Part shown: one piece after another, positions 52,594-61,976 of the stretch
How the letters are laid out: every line of letters starts with the position of its first letter
Position numbering within the stretch: position 1 is the first letter of the stretch
NCBI RefSeq assembly: GCF_006496635.1
Contig: NZ_CP022958.1
Coordinates: forward strand, 1,736,001 to 1,800,000
From: Azoarcus sp. DD4
GTDB taxonomy: Bacteria; Pseudomonadota; Gammaproteobacteria; Burkholderiales; Rhodocyclaceae
DNA length: 64,000 nt
Direction: 5' to 3'
The notes under the pieces: generated by a model
Databases searched by the model: none
What the model saw: the letters and a program-made list of their open reading frames with translations, nothing else
Told to the model about the DNA's origin: nothing
Translations under genes and position numbers: made by a program

Positions 52594-53558
52594 GCGTGCT
52601 GCCAGTGGCCGAAGCGGTGCTCGAGCAGATGGGCGAGGCCGATGCCGAGCGCGCAGATCGTCACATACACCGCCACCACGATGGCGATGCATTCCACCGC
52701 GCGGCCGGTCTGGTTGAGCGTGGTGTTGGCGATCGACACCAGGTCCGGATAACCGATCGCCACCGCCAGCGAGCTGTTCTTGACCAGGTTGAGCGCATGG
52801 TTGGCGAGCGGCGGCACGATGGCCGGCAGCGCCTGCGGCAGGGTGATGTGGCGCAGGATCTGGCCGCGGCGCAGGCCGAGCGCGGCCGCCGCCTGCGTCT
52901 GGCCGGCGGACACCGCCTGCACGCCGGCGCGCACCGATTCGGCGACGTAGCTGGCGGTGTAGCTCGCCAGCCCGATGAGGAGCGCGAGGTATTCCGGCGA
53001 CAGCTGGGCGCCGCCGCTGATCGAGAAACTGCCGCGCTCCGGCAGCTCCAGGCCGTCGCTGCCGGGCCAGGGCAGGGCGAGGCCGTTCTTGCCGAGATAC
53101 ACATGGGGCAGCAGTTCGATCGCCTGCGCCGCCGGCGGCAGCACCGCGGTCAGCACGAAGTACCAGGCAAGCAGTTGCAGCAGCAGCGGGATGTTGCGCA
53201 GCGTCTCCACGTAGGCGGTGCAGCAGGCGCGCAGCAGCGGGTTGTGGGCGATGCGGCCGAGGCCGACCAGGAAGCCGATCGCGAGCGCCGCGAGCGTGGC
53301 CGGCAGCGCCACCCGCAAGGTGTTGGCGAGGCCGACGCCGAAGGCCTTCAGGTAACTTTCCGCCGGGTCGAAGGCGGGCACGCCCTCCGAAATCCAGAAG
53401 CCCGCCGACTGCAGCAGGAAGTCGAAGCCGCTGTGGATGCCGCGTTCGCGCATGTGGCCGGCGGCGGTGGCGGCGAGCAGCCACAGGGCGGCGGCGATCA
53501 GCGCGAGCAGCCCCAGTTGCAGCAGCAGGCTGCGGCCTGCGGTGCCGGGCCGGGTCAC
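52590..53558 (-). CDS. aapQ: Polar amino-acid ABC transporter permease (AapQ/YhdX type)
   Basis: 322-aa partner permease. Motifs include KAFGVGLANTLRVALPATLA, YVETLRNIPLLLQLLAWYFV, the EAA loop ESVRAGVQAVSAGQTQAAAA and LGLRRGQILRHITLPQALP. The GTG start at 53558 overlaps the substrate-binding-protein stop (GTGA); residues upstream in the longer frame belong to antisense-like sequence. Membrane complex with AapM. Confidence 0.9.
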   Translation of the reverse strand: MTRPGTAGRSLLLQLGLLALIAAALWLLAATAAGHMRERGIHSGFDFLLQSAGFWISEGVPAFDPAESYLKAFGVGLANTLRVALPATLAALAIGFLVGLGRIAHNPLLRACCTAYVETLRNIPLLLQLLAWYFVLTAVLPPAAQAIELLPHVYLGKNGLALPWPGSDGLELPERGSFSISGGAQLSPEYLALLIGLASYTASYVAESVRAGVQAVSAGQTQAAAALGLRRGQILRHITLPQALPAIVPPLANHALNLVKNSSLAVAIGYPDLVSIANTTLNQTGRAVECIAIVVAVYVTICALGIGLAHLLEHRFGHWQHA

Positions 53559-54589
53559 CGCAGCGGCGGGGCGTACATCAGGCCGCCCTGGCTCCACAGC
53601 GCGTTCTGGCCGCGCGGCAGGCGCAGCGGCGAGCCGGCGCCGAGGTTGCGTTCGAAGATCTCGCCGTAGTTGCCTACCGCGCGCACCGCGCGATAGGCCC
53701 ACTGCGCATCCAGCCCGAGCGGCTTGCCGAGGTCTTCGGTCTTGCCGAGCAGCCGGCCGACCGCCGGATCGCCGCCCGCGGCCTGCTTGTCGGCGTTGTC
53801 GCGGGTGACGCCGAGCTCCTCGGCCTCGATCAGCGCGTAGATCACCCACTTGACGATGGTGAACCACTCGTCGTCGCCACGTCGCACGATGGGGCCGAGC
53901 GGTTCCTTGGAGATGGTCTCGGGCAGGATGAGGTAGTCGTCGGGCTTGGGCGCTTCGCCGGCGCGGATGCCGGCGAGGCTGGAGGCGTCGGTGGTGTAGG
54001 CGACGCAGCGGCCGTTGAAGAAGGCCTTGAGCGAGGCGTCGAACTTCTCGAACACCACCGGCTTGACGCGGATGCCCAAGCGGCGGAAGTAGTCGGCAAG
54101 GTTCTTTTCGGTGGTGGTGCCGGACTGCACGCAGATTTCGGCGTCGCGCAGCTGCTTGGCGCTCGTCACCTTGATCGACTTGGGCACCAGGAAACCCTGG
54201 CCGTCGTAATAGGTGATGGCGGTGAAGGCCAGGCCGAGCGAGGCGTCGCGGGTGAGCGTCCAGGTGGTGTTGCGCGACAGGATGTCGACCTCGCCGGCCT
54301 GCAGCGCCGAAAAGCGCTGCTGCGAGCCGAGCGGGACCCACTTCACCTTGTTGCCGTCGCCCAGCACCGCGGCGGCCAGCGCGCGACAGACGTCGACATC
54401 CAGCCCGCTCCAGTTGCCGCGGCTGTCGGTGGCGGAAAAGCCGGGCACGCCGGAGCTGACGCCGCAGGCGATTTCGCCCTTGCGCTTGATCTGGTCGAGG
54501 GTGGCGCCGGCCTGGCTGGCGGGGGCGAACAGCGTGCTCGCCAACAGCAGGGCGAGCGCGGTCGAGAGACGTCGAAAGGGATTCTTCAT
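53555..54589 (-). CDS. aapJ: Polar amino-acid ABC transporter substrate-binding protein (AapJ/YhdW type)
   Basis: 344-aa periplasmic protein with a signal peptide (MKNPFRRLSTALALLLASTL, cut near SQA or QAG). The fold begins LDQIKRKGEIACGVSSGVPG and includes DVDVCRALAAAVLG, VDILSRNTTWTLTRDA, the binding region LRDAEICVQSGTTTEKNLAD and WFTIVKWVIYALIEAEELG, as in AapJ (general L-amino-acid uptake). First gene of the aapJ-aapQ-aapM unit. Confidence 0.92.
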   Translation of the reverse strand: MKNPFRRLSTALALLLASTLFAPASQAGATLDQIKRKGEIACGVSSGVPGFSATDSRGNWSGLDVDVCRALAAAVLGDGNKVKWVPLGSQQRFSALQAGEVDILSRNTTWTLTRDASLGLAFTAITYYDGQGFLVPKSIKVTSAKQLRDAEICVQSGTTTEKNLADYFRRLGIRVKPVVFEKFDASLKAFFNGRCVAYTTDASSLAGIRAGEAPKPDDYLILPETISKEPLGPIVRRGDDEWFTIVKWVIYALIEAEELGVTRDNADKQAAGGDPAVGRLLGKTEDLGKPLGLDAQWAYRAVRAVGNYGEIFERNLGAGSPLRLPRGQNALWSQGGLMYAPPLR

Positions 54590-54714
54590 GGCAGCGGGAA
54601 GGTGTCCGGAAGAGGACGGAGCGCCGATTCTTGCACGATTCGGCGCGAATGGCGCCCGGCCGAGGCCGGGACACGCCCGCGGCATGCTGCCATGCCGTGC
54701 CGAGGGCGGCTTGC
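54590..54714. other. Intergenic region between aapJ and cysB
   Basis: 125 bp, promoter side of aapJ and 3' side of cysB on the same strand. No clear terminator or -10/-35 pair was seen. Confidence 0.35.
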
Positions 54715-55650
54715 CTACTGCGTCGACACCTTGGGAAATACCGCGTCGCGCACCTTGGCCTCGGTCAGCGTCGGCGAGCAGCATTCGATGAAGCGCAGCG
54801 CGTAGCCGCGCAGGTAGTGGCCGCGACGCAGCGCGATCCAGGTGGTGTTCATCTCGAACAGGCCCTTGCTGTCGAGCAGCTTGAGCCCGGCGTCGCGTTG
54901 CGGATGGAAGGCCATCGCCGCGATGATGCCGACGCCGTGGCCGAGCTCGACGTAGGCCTTGATCACGTCGGCATCGAGCGCGGACATCACGATGTCGGGC
55001 GTCAGCCCCGCGCGCGCAAAGGCGGCGTCGATGCGGGTGCGGCCGGTGTAGCCCTCGTGGTAGGTGATGATGGGGTATTCGGTCACCGCTTCCAGCGTCA
55101 GCGGATGGACCTGGGTGAGCGGATGGTCCTCCGGCACGATCAGGGTGTGCTGCCAGTGGTAGAAGGGGAAGCTCACCAGGTCGTCTTCGTCGCCGAGCGC
55201 CTCGGTGGCGATGCCGATGTCCACCTGGCCGCCGCGCAGCAGCGCGACGATCTCCTTCGGTCCGCACTGGTGCAGTTCGAGGTGCACCTTGGGGAATTCC
55301 TGCTTGAAGCGCGTCACCACCGGCGGCAGCGCATAGCGCGCCTGGGTGTGGGTGGTGGCGATGGCGAGGTGGCCCTTGTCCTTTTGCGAGAACTGCTCGC
55401 CCAGGCGCTTGATGTTCTGGGTATCGAGCAGGATGCGTTCGACGATGGGCAGCAGTTCCTTGCCCGGCTCGGTCAGACCGAGCAGGCGCTTGCCGCGGCG
55501 CACGAAGAGTTCGACGCCGAGCTCGTCCTCCAGGTCCTTGATGTGCTTCGAGACGCCCGACTGCGCGGTGTAGAGCGCGTTGGCGACCTCGGTGAGGTTG
55601 AAGTTGCGCCTCACCGTTTCGCGCACGATGCGCAATTGCTGGAAGTTCAT
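54715..55650 (-). CDS. cysB: CysB-family LysR regulator of sulfur assimilation
   Basis: 311 aa. HTH: MNFQQLRIVRETVRRNFNLT with EVANALYTAQSGVSKHIKDL and LFVRRGKRLLGLTEPGKEL, the CysB/Cbl signature. The effector domain holds THTQARYALPPVVTRFKQEF and YHEGYTGRTRIDAAFARAGL, where N-acetylserine or sulfate binds in CysB. It is the last gene of the sbp-cysT-cysW-cysA-cysB cluster, 2 bp after cysA, so it controls and shares the transcript. It could be Cbl, the close relative; the sequence alone does not decide. Confidence 0.92.
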   Translation of the reverse strand: MNFQQLRIVRETVRRNFNLTEVANALYTAQSGVSKHIKDLEDELGVELFVRRGKRLLGLTEPGKELLPIVERILLDTQNIKRLGEQFSQKDKGHLAIATTHTQARYALPPVVTRFKQEFPKVHLELHQCGPKEIVALLRGGQVDIGIATEALGDEDDLVSFPFYHWQHTLIVPEDHPLTQVHPLTLEAVTEYPIITYHEGYTGRTRIDAAFARAGLTPDIVMSALDADVIKAYVELGHGVGIIAAMAFHPQRDAGLKLLDSKGLFEMNTTWIALRRGHYLRGYALRFIECCSPTLTEAKVRDAVFPKVSTQ

Positions 55651-55652
55651 GG

Positions 55653-56738
55653 TCAGGCTGCCTCGCGCGGGAATACGCGCAATTGTGACGGTACCAGGCG
55701 GACACGCTGGCCTTCCGCGAGCGGCAGGCTGGCCAGGCGTTCGCGGGTGAGCACCACCTCGTAGTGGCGCGGCAGGCCGCTGTCGCCCTCGGCTTCGACG
55801 GCGTCGAGCTCCACCCGCACGCTGGCGCCGAAGGCGAGCACGCGGGCGACGATGGCATCGACGCCGTTGGGCGCGGCGAGGTCGGTGACGATGTCGAGTT
55901 CGTGCGGACGGGCGAAGCCGACCACATCGACGCCGTGCTCCGCATCGCGGCCGTCGTGCGGCAGCACCGCCTCGCCGACGCGCACGTGTTCGCCATCGAC
56001 GCGGCCGTGGAAGAGATTGACCGCGCCGAGGAAGCCATAGACGAAGGGCGTGGCCGGGTGCTCATAGACTTCCTGCGGGGTGCCGACCTGTTCCACCTTG
56101 CCCTTGTTCATCAGCACCACGCGGTCGGCCACTTCCAGCGCTTCTTCCTGGTCGTGGGTGACGAAGATGGAGGTAACGTGGAGTTCGTCGTGCAGCCGGC
56201 GCAGCCAGCGACGCAGTTCCTTGCGCACCTTGGCGTCGAGCGCGCCGAAGGGCTCGTCGAGCAGCAGCACGCGCGGTTCCACCGCCAGTGCCCGGGCCAG
56301 CGCGATGCGCTGGCGCTGGCCGCCGGAAAGCTGCGCCGGGAAGCGGTCGGCCAGCCAGTCGAGCTGCACGAGTTCCAGCAGGCGATGGACGCGCTTCCTG
56401 ATCTCGGCTTCGCTCGGGCGTTCCTTGCGCGGCTTCACGCGCAGACCGAAGGCGACGTTCTCGAACACGGTCATGTGGCGGAACAGCGCGTAATGCTGGA
56501 ACACGAAGCCGACCTGGCGTTCGCGCACATGGGTGCCGGAGGCGTCTTCGCCTTCGAGGATGACGCGGCCGGAATCCGCCGTTTCCAGCCCGGCGATGAC
56601 GCGCAGCAGCGTGGTCTTGCCGCAGCCGGAGGGGCCGAGCAGGGCGACCAGTTCGCCGCTGGGGAAGTCGAGCGAGACGTCGTTCAGCGCGGTGAAGCTG
56701 CCGAACTGCTTGTGGATGTTTTCGACCTGGATGCTCAT
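55653..56738 (-). CDS. cysA: Sulfate/thiosulfate ABC transporter ATPase
   Basis: 361 aa. Walker A LLGPSGCGKTTLLRVIAG, Q-loop VGFVFQHYALF, signature QLSGGQRQRIALARALA, Walker B VLLLDEPFGALD, and the H-loop FVTHDQEEALEVADR. A C-terminal regulatory domain follows (FLGAVNLFHGRVDGEHVRVG). Drives sulfate import with CysT, CysW and Sbp. Stop and start spacing with neighbours is tight (2 bp to cysB, 13 bp from cysW). Confidence 0.95.
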   Translation of the reverse strand: MSIQVENIHKQFGSFTALNDVSLDFPSGELVALLGPSGCGKTTLLRVIAGLETADSGRVILEGEDASGTHVRERQVGFVFQHYALFRHMTVFENVAFGLRVKPRKERPSEAEIRKRVHRLLELVQLDWLADRFPAQLSGGQRQRIALARALAVEPRVLLLDEPFGALDAKVRKELRRWLRRLHDELHVTSIFVTHDQEEALEVADRVVLMNKGKVEQVGTPQEVYEHPATPFVYGFLGAVNLFHGRVDGEHVRVGEAVLPHDGRDAEHGVDVVGFARPHELDIVTDLAAPNGVDAIVARVLAFGASVRVELDAVEAEGDSGLPRHYEVVLTRERLASLPLAEGQRVRLVPSQLRVFPREAA

Positions 56739-56751
56739 GGTGCGTGCTTCC

Positions 56752-57639
56752 TCATTCCGATTCGGTATGCGTCTGGCCGGCCTTCCACTCGATGAAGGAC
56801 TTCAGGCCCAGCGTCACCAGCGCCAGCAGCGCCAGCAGGGAGGCCACCGCGAAGGCGGCCGCGAAGTTGTATTCGTTGTAGAGAATCTCGACATGCAGCG
56901 GCATGGTGTTGGTCTGGCCGCGGATGTGGCCGGACACCACGCTGACCGCGCCGAACTCGCCGAAAGCGCGCGCGTTGCACAGGATCACGCCGTAGAGCAG
57001 GCCCCACTTGATGTTGGGCAGGGTCACCCGCCAGAAGGTCTGGAAGCCGGAAGCGCCGAGCACCACCGCGGCTTCCTCCTCCTCGCGGCCCTGGGCTTCC
57101 ATCAGCGGGATCAGCTCGCGGGCGACGAAGGGGAAGGTGACGAACACCGTCGCCAGCACGATGCCGGGCACCGCGAAGATGATCTTCACGTCGTGTGCCG
57201 CCAGCCAGCCGCCGAACCAGCCATGGGCGCCGAACAGCAGCACGTAGATCAGGCCGGCGACCACCGGCGACACCGAGAACGGCAGGTCGATCAGCGTGGT
57301 GAGGAAGTGCTTGCCGCGGAACTCGAACTTGGCGATCGCCCACGCCGCGGCGACGCCGAACACCAGGTTGAGCGGCACCGCGATGGCCGCGGTGATCAGC
57401 GTCAGCTTGATCGCCGACAGCGCGTCGGCATCCGACAGCGAGGTGAGATAGGTGATCCAGCCCTTGCGCAGCGCCTCGGCAAACACCGCGATCAGCGGCA
57501 GCAGCAGGAACAGCGCGAAGAAGCCGAGCGCCAGGCCGAGAATGGTCCACTTCACCCACGGCGCTTCACGCGTCGCGGAGTTGTCTTCGTAACGGCGGGC
57601 GTCGGCCCGGCCGTGCAGTACGCCAGCGGCGGCAGCCAT
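56752..57639 (-). CDS. cysW: Sulfate ABC transporter permease CysW
   Basis: 295 aa with about six membrane segments: KWTILGLALGFFALFLLLPL, VFGVAAAWAIAKFEFRGKHF, SPVVAGLIYVLLFG, VFVTFPFVARELIPLMEAQG with the EAA loop GREEEEAAVVLGASGFQTF and TNTMPLHVEILYNEYNFAAA. The ATG overlaps the last base of the CysT stop. The N-terminal 30 residues are Ala/Arg-rich and extend the usual start. Confidence 0.93.
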   Translation of the reverse strand: MAAAAGVLHGRADARRYEDNSATREAPWVKWTILGLALGFFALFLLLPLIAVFAEALRKGWITYLTSLSDADALSAIKLTLITAAIAVPLNLVFGVAAAWAIAKFEFRGKHFLTTLIDLPFSVSPVVAGLIYVLLFGAHGWFGGWLAAHDVKIIFAVPGIVLATVFVTFPFVARELIPLMEAQGREEEEAAVVLGASGFQTFWRVTLPNIKWGLLYGVILCNARAFGEFGAVSVVSGHIRGQTNTMPLHVEILYNEYNFAAAFAVASLLALLALVTLGLKSFIEWKAGQTHTESE

Positions 57640-58493
57640 CAGCGGTTCCTCCCGGTCCGTTTCGCACTCCACGCCTGCAGCAGATTGATGACCAGCAGCA
57701 GCGCGAAGGAGAACACCAGCATCACCACGGCGATCGCGGTGGCGCCGACGTAGTCGTATTGTTCGAGCTTGGTGATGATCATCAGCGGCGTGATTTCCGA
57801 CACCATCGGGATGTTGCCGGCAATGAAGATGACCGAGCCGTACTCGCCCACCGCGCGCGCAAAGGCCAGTGCAAAACCGGTCAGCAGCGCCGGCAGCAGG
57901 ATGGGCAGGATCACCTTGGTGAAGGTCTGCCAGCGATGCGCCCCCAGGCTGGCAGCGGCTTCTTCGAGCTCGGTCTCCATGTCTTCCAGGATGGGTTGCA
58001 CCGTGCGCACGACAAAGGGCACGCCGATGAAGACCAGCGCCACCAGCACGCCGAGCGGGGTGAAGGCGACCTTGATGCCGAGCGGTTCGAGCAGCTTGCC
58101 GACCCAGCCGTTGCCGGCGTAGAGGGCGGTGAGCGCGATGCCGGCTACCGCGGTGGGCAGCGCAAAGGGCAGATCGACCAGGGCGTCGATCAGCTTCTTG
58201 CCGGGGAAGCTGTAGCGCACCAGCGCCCACGCCAGCATCAGGCCGAACACCGCGTTGATCGCGGCGGCGAGCAGCGAGGCGCCGAAGGACAGCTTGTAGG
58301 AGGCGATCACGCGCGGGTTGGTGACCACGGTCCAGAAGTCGGCCCAGCCGAGGCTGGCCGTCTTGAGGAAGACAGCAGCCAGCGGCACCAGCACGATCAG
58401 CGACAGATAAACCAGCGTGTAGCCGAGCGACAGGCCGAAGCCCGGCAGCACGCGGGTCTGGCATGTCGGGTTGAAGAAGCTTGCAGCGCTCAT
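57639..58493 (-). CDS. cysT: Sulfate ABC transporter permease CysT (CysU)
   Basis: 284 aa, six membrane segments. Motifs: RVLPGFGLSLGYTLVYLSLI, SYKLSFGASLLAAAINAVFG, PFALPTAVAGIALTALYAGN, the EAA loop ELEEAAASLGAHRWQTFTKV and VGEYGSVIFIAGNIPMVSEI. Overlaps the sbp stop by 1 bp and cysW by 1 bp, so translation is coupled. Confidence 0.94.
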   Translation of the reverse strand: MSAASFFNPTCQTRVLPGFGLSLGYTLVYLSLIVLVPLAAVFLKTASLGWADFWTVVTNPRVIASYKLSFGASLLAAAINAVFGLMLAWALVRYSFPGKKLIDALVDLPFALPTAVAGIALTALYAGNGWVGKLLEPLGIKVAFTPLGVLVALVFIGVPFVVRTVQPILEDMETELEEAAASLGAHRWQTFTKVILPILLPALLTGFALAFARAVGEYGSVIFIAGNIPMVSEITPLMIITKLEQYDYVGATAIAVVMLVFSFALLLVINLLQAWSAKRTGRNR

Positions 58494-59503
58494 CAGCGGT
58501 TCACCACGATCTGGTCGTAGATGCCGCCGTCGGCGAAGTGCTTCTTCTGCACGTCGGCCCAGCTGCCCAGCAGTTCCTCGACCTTGAAGGCCTTGATCGG
58601 CGGGAAGCGGTCGGCGTTGGCCTTGAGCAGCGCTTCCGAACGCGGCCGGAACCAGTGCTTGACGATGATCTTCTGGCCGTCGTCCGAGTAGAGGAAGTCG
58701 AGGTAGGCCTTGGCTTCGGCGGCGGTGCCGCGCTTGGCGACCACGCTTTCGACCACCGCCACCGGCGGGCTGGCATCGATGGTGATCGACGGATAGACCA
58801 CGTCGAACTGGCCTTCGCCCAGCTCCTTGGCGATCTGAGCGGCCTCGTTCTCGAAGGTGACGAGCACATCGCCGATGTCGCGCTGGGTGAAGGTGGTGGT
58901 GGCGCCGCGGCCGCCGCCGTCGAACACCGGCACGTTGCGGAACACCTGGGTGACGAAGTTGCGCGCGTCGGCTTCGGAGCCGCCCCTGGCGACCACGCTG
59001 CCCCAGGCGGCGAGATAGGTGTAGCGGCCGTTGCCGGAGGTTTTGGGGTTGGGGACGATCACCGACAGGCCGTTGCGGGCGAGGTCGTTCCAGTCCTTGA
59101 TGTTCTTCGGGTTGCCCTTGCGCACCAGGAACACCGAGTAGGTGGTGTAGGGCGTGGCCTCGTGCGGGAAGCGCTTGCGCCAGTCGGGTGCGACCAGCTT
59201 GCCGCGTTCGACCAGGATGTCGATGTCGGTGGACTGGTTCATCGTCACCACGTCGGCTTCCAGCCCAGCCGCCACCGACAGCGCCTGCTTGCTGGAGCCG
59301 CCGTGGGACTGGTTCACCGTGACGTCCTTGCCGGCTTTCGCCTTGTACCAGGCGGAGAAGGCGGGGTTGATGTCCTTGTAGAGCTCGCGGGTGACGTCGT
59401 AGGACGCATTGAGCAGCGTGGTCTGGGCATGGGCGGCCGGCAGTATGGCGACGGAAAGTCCGCCGAGGGCGACGACGAGCAATGTGCGAAGACGGAAGTT
59501 CAT
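58493..59503 (-). CDS. sbp: Periplasmic sulfate-binding protein
   Basis: 336 aa with a signal peptide (LRTLLVVALGGLSVAILPAA, cut after AHA). Family motifs LLNASYDVTRELYKDINPAF, VTVNQSHGGSSKQALSVAAG, VTMNQSTDIDILVERG, PNPKTSGNGRYTYLAAWG and FTQRDIGDVLVTFENEA. Binds sulfate (possibly thiosulfate) for the CysTWA importer. First gene of the operon; its AT-rich upstream region is the likely CysB target. Confidence 0.95.
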   Translation of the reverse strand: MNFRLRTLLVVALGGLSVAILPAAHAQTTLLNASYDVTRELYKDINPAFSAWYKAKAGKDVTVNQSHGGSSKQALSVAAGLEADVVTMNQSTDIDILVERGKLVAPDWRKRFPHEATPYTTYSVFLVRKGNPKNIKDWNDLARNGLSVIVPNPKTSGNGRYTYLAAWGSVVARGGSEADARNFVTQVFRNVPVFDGGGRGATTTFTQRDIGDVLVTFENEAAQIAKELGEGQFDVVYPSITIDASPPVAVVESVVAKRGTAAEAKAYLDFLYSDDGQKIIVKHWFRPRSEALLKANADRFPPIKAFKVEELLGSWADVQKKHFADGGIYDQIVVNR

Positions 59504-59832
59504 GCGTGCATTCCTGTTGGTTTCAACTTCCAGGCGAGATTAGTGCGCTGCAAAAAGAACGGGAATCGATAAGCGGATATTTCTATAGTGGTATTTTGGA
59601 ATAAAGATCGGGCAAGGTACGGGGCGCGCCTGCGTCTATGCAGAAAAATCGATATGGAACAGCGGCTTGTAATGAGGGCGGCAGTGCACGGGGTGCTTCT
59701 ACGAATATCTGCGCTCGATATCGCAAAAAGTGAAGTCAGCCGAACGTGGCGGCGGTCCGGCCGTCGGACATGGGCCTCGTATAATCGACGGGTCGTGGCG
59801 GTCTTCGCCGCATTCTGTCTGGGGAGATACCG
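59504..59832. promoter_or_regulatory. Divergent control region between sbp and the MltB-like gene
   Basis: 329 bp. An AT-rich block at about 59551-59615 (with GATATTTCTATAGTGGTATT and GGAATAAAG) is the likely CysB-dependent promoter of the sulfate operon. On the other side TATAAT at 59780-59785 is a perfect -10 for the MltB-like gene, with no good -35. Nothing else was recognised. Confidence 0.5.
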
Positions 59833-61076
59833 ATGACGACCCTTGTCCGCCCGCGCTTGCGCGGCCGTCGCAACCCTGCGTCCGTGATGACGGCCCGCGT
59901 GCGCCGTGCTGTCTTGCCCGGTCTGAGCATCCTCTGCTCCAGGCCGCCCATGCCGATGAGCTTTCCGGCTGTCTTGCCCAACTGCGTCCGGATGCCGTTG
60001 CCGCGGGGGTGTCCGGTGCCGGTTTCGATCGCCTTACCGCCGGCCTGCAGGCGGACATGAGCGTGGTCGCGCTGCTCGATGCCCAACCCGAGTTCGTCAC
60101 GCCGATCTGGGATTACATGGCGGGTCTGGTGGACGAGGAGCGAGTGAACGACGGCAAGGCGATGCTGACGCAATGGGCGGATGTGCTCGCCCGGGTGGAG
60201 GCGGCCTACGGTGTCGATGCGGCGACGGTCGTCGCGGTGTGGGGCGTGGAAAGCATTATGGGCGCAACTTCGGTGGTCGCCCGTTGCTGACCTCGCTGGC
60301 GACCCTGTCCTGCAACGGGCGCCGTCAGCCCTTCTTCCGCCAGGAGCTGTTCGCCACGATGAGAATCGTCGAGGGCGAACAGGTCGCGCCCGAGCGTTTG
60401 AACGGCTCCTGGGCCGGGGCCTTTGGCCACACCCAGTTTCATGCCGACAACCTATATGCGACTGGCGGTCGATTTCGACGGCGATGGCCGTCGCGACCTG
60501 GTCGACAGCGTGCCGGATGCCCTCGCATCCACCGCCAACTTCCTGCGTAAGGCTGGCTGGCAGAGCGGTCTGCCGTGGGGCTATGAAGTGCAGTTGCCGC
60601 CGGGCTTCGATGCGTCGGTTGCAGGGAGGAAGAACAAGCGGCCCTTGAGCGAATGGGCAGCCAGAGGCGTGAAGCGGGGGGATGGCTCCGCGCTCGATGC
60701 CAACGGTAGCGCTGCCATTCTCCTGCCCCCGGCGCAGCTGGTCCGGCTTTCGTGGTGACGCGCAATTTCGACGCTGTGTACAGCTACAACGCGGCCGAGA
60801 GCTACGCGCTGGCGATCGCGCACCTGTCGGATCGTCTGCGTGGCGGGACCCTTCGTCCGGGCTTGGCCGACCGACGACCCAGGCCTGTCCCGCGCCGAGC
60901 GGCGGGAGCTGCAGCAGCGCTTGATCGCCCGCGGATACGACATCGGCGAGCCGGACGGAATGATAGGCGCACGTACGCGTGAAGCTTTGCGCAAGGTCCA
61001 GACCGAACTTGGTCTGGAAGCGGACGGCCGCGCCGGCCAGCGCATCCTGCAGGCGCTGCGCCAGCCTTCCAGTTGA
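59833..61076 (+). pseudogene. MltB-like lytic transglycosylase with C-terminal peptidoglycan-binding domain, multiply frameshifted
   Basis: The order of pieces is that of one protein: a basic signal start (MTTLVRPRLRGRRNPASVMT), then in the next frame HADELSGCLAQLRPDAVAAG, GFDRLTAGLQADMSVVALLD and VVAVWGVES with the catalytic Glu, then GGRPLLTSLATLSCNGRRQP with FNGSWAGAFGHTQF-like sequence, then MRLAVDFDGDGRRDLVDSVP and AGWQSGLPWGYEVQLPPGFD, then NFDAVYSYNAAESYALAIAH, and last a peptidoglycan-binding domain RGYDIGEPDGMIGARTREAL. At least five frame changes are needed (near 59935, 60255, 60445, 60735 and 60840). If they are read errors, the gene is intact. Confidence 0.8.
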
Positions 61077-61134
61077 GCTCAGGCGCTCCCGATTGCGCCG
61101 GCTCGCGCTGGTCTGGCGCAATCGCGCGGATTAA

Positions 61135-61152
61135 GTTGACGTTTACGTCAAC
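61135..61152. promoter_or_regulatory. Operator GTTGACGT-TT-ACGTCAAC
   Basis: Perfect 8-bp arms with a TT centre, 58 bp before the SDR start. Same arms as at 47056-47073. Palindromes of this type are reported for regulators of branched-chain amino acid and fatty acid degradation (LiuR-like); the match is from memory. Confidence 0.72.
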
Positions 61153-61209
61153 TGAAACTAAGGTGCCGCCAATCGCAATACCGACGACAGGGTGGAAGGA
61201 GGCGCACGC

Positions 61210-61976
61210 ATGAAAATCGAGAACAGCGTATTCGTGGTGACGGGCGGAGGCTCCGGCCTCGGTGCGGCGACGGCGCGCATGCTGGTCGCTGCTGGCGGCA
61301 AGGTGGTGCTGGCCGACGTAAACGAGGCGGCGGGTGCAGCCGTGGCCGCCGAGTTGGGTGAGGCGGCGCGCTTCGTGAAGACCGACGTCGCGGACGAGTC
61401 CAGCGCGAAGACGGCGTTCGAGTGCGCGCTGAACGGCTTTGGCGGCTTGTCCGGACTGGTGAACTGCGCCGGTGTGGCGCCGGCCGAAAAGGTGGTGGGC
61501 CGCGAGCTGCCGCACCGGCTCGATGCCTTTGCCCGCACGATCAACATCAACCTCGTGGGCAGCTTCAACATGATGCGGCTGGCGGCCGACATCATGAGCA
61601 AGGCAGCACCGAACGAGGAGGGCGAGCGCGGCGTCATCGTCAGCACCGCGTCGTGGCCGCCTATGACGGTCAGATCGGTCAGGCGGCCTATGCGGCCTCC
61701 AAGGCCGGCATCGTTGGCCTGACCTTGCCGGTGGCACGCGAGTTGGCCCGTTTCGGCATCCGGGTGATGACGATCGCGCCGGGCATCATGGAAACGCCGA
61801 TGCTGATGGGCATGCCGCAGGAAGTGCAGGATTCGCTCGGCAAGATGGTGCCCTTTCCTTCGCGGCTGGGCAGACCGTCGGAGTATGCTGCGCTGGTACG
61901 CAGCATCATCGAGAATCCCTATCTGAATGGCGAGGTGATCCGCCTCGACGGCGCGATCCGGATGGCGCCGAAGTAA
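61210..61976 (+). pseudogene. Short-chain dehydrogenase (3-hydroxyacyl-CoA dehydrogenase type), one frameshift
   Basis: Begins MKIENSVFVVTGGGSGLGAA with ARMLVAAGGKVVLADVNEAA, FVKTDVADESSAKTAF and VNCAGVAPAEKVV, the HSD10/3-hydroxyacyl-CoA dehydrogenase group. At about 61655 the frame is lost (VIVSTAS then should go to VAAYDGQIGQAAYAASKAGI, which holds the Tyr-x-x-x-Lys), continuing to IRLDGAIRMAPK and TAA 61974-61976. A single missing G in TCGTGGCC would explain it. GGAAGGAGG precedes the ATG. The operator 58 bp upstream suggests regulation by a TetR- or MerR-type repressor. Confidence 0.85.

Noticed and set aside
59833..61076. Programmed frameshifting in the MltB-like gene
   Set aside because: Five changes in different directions without slippery motifs are not a known programmed pattern; error or decay is simpler.
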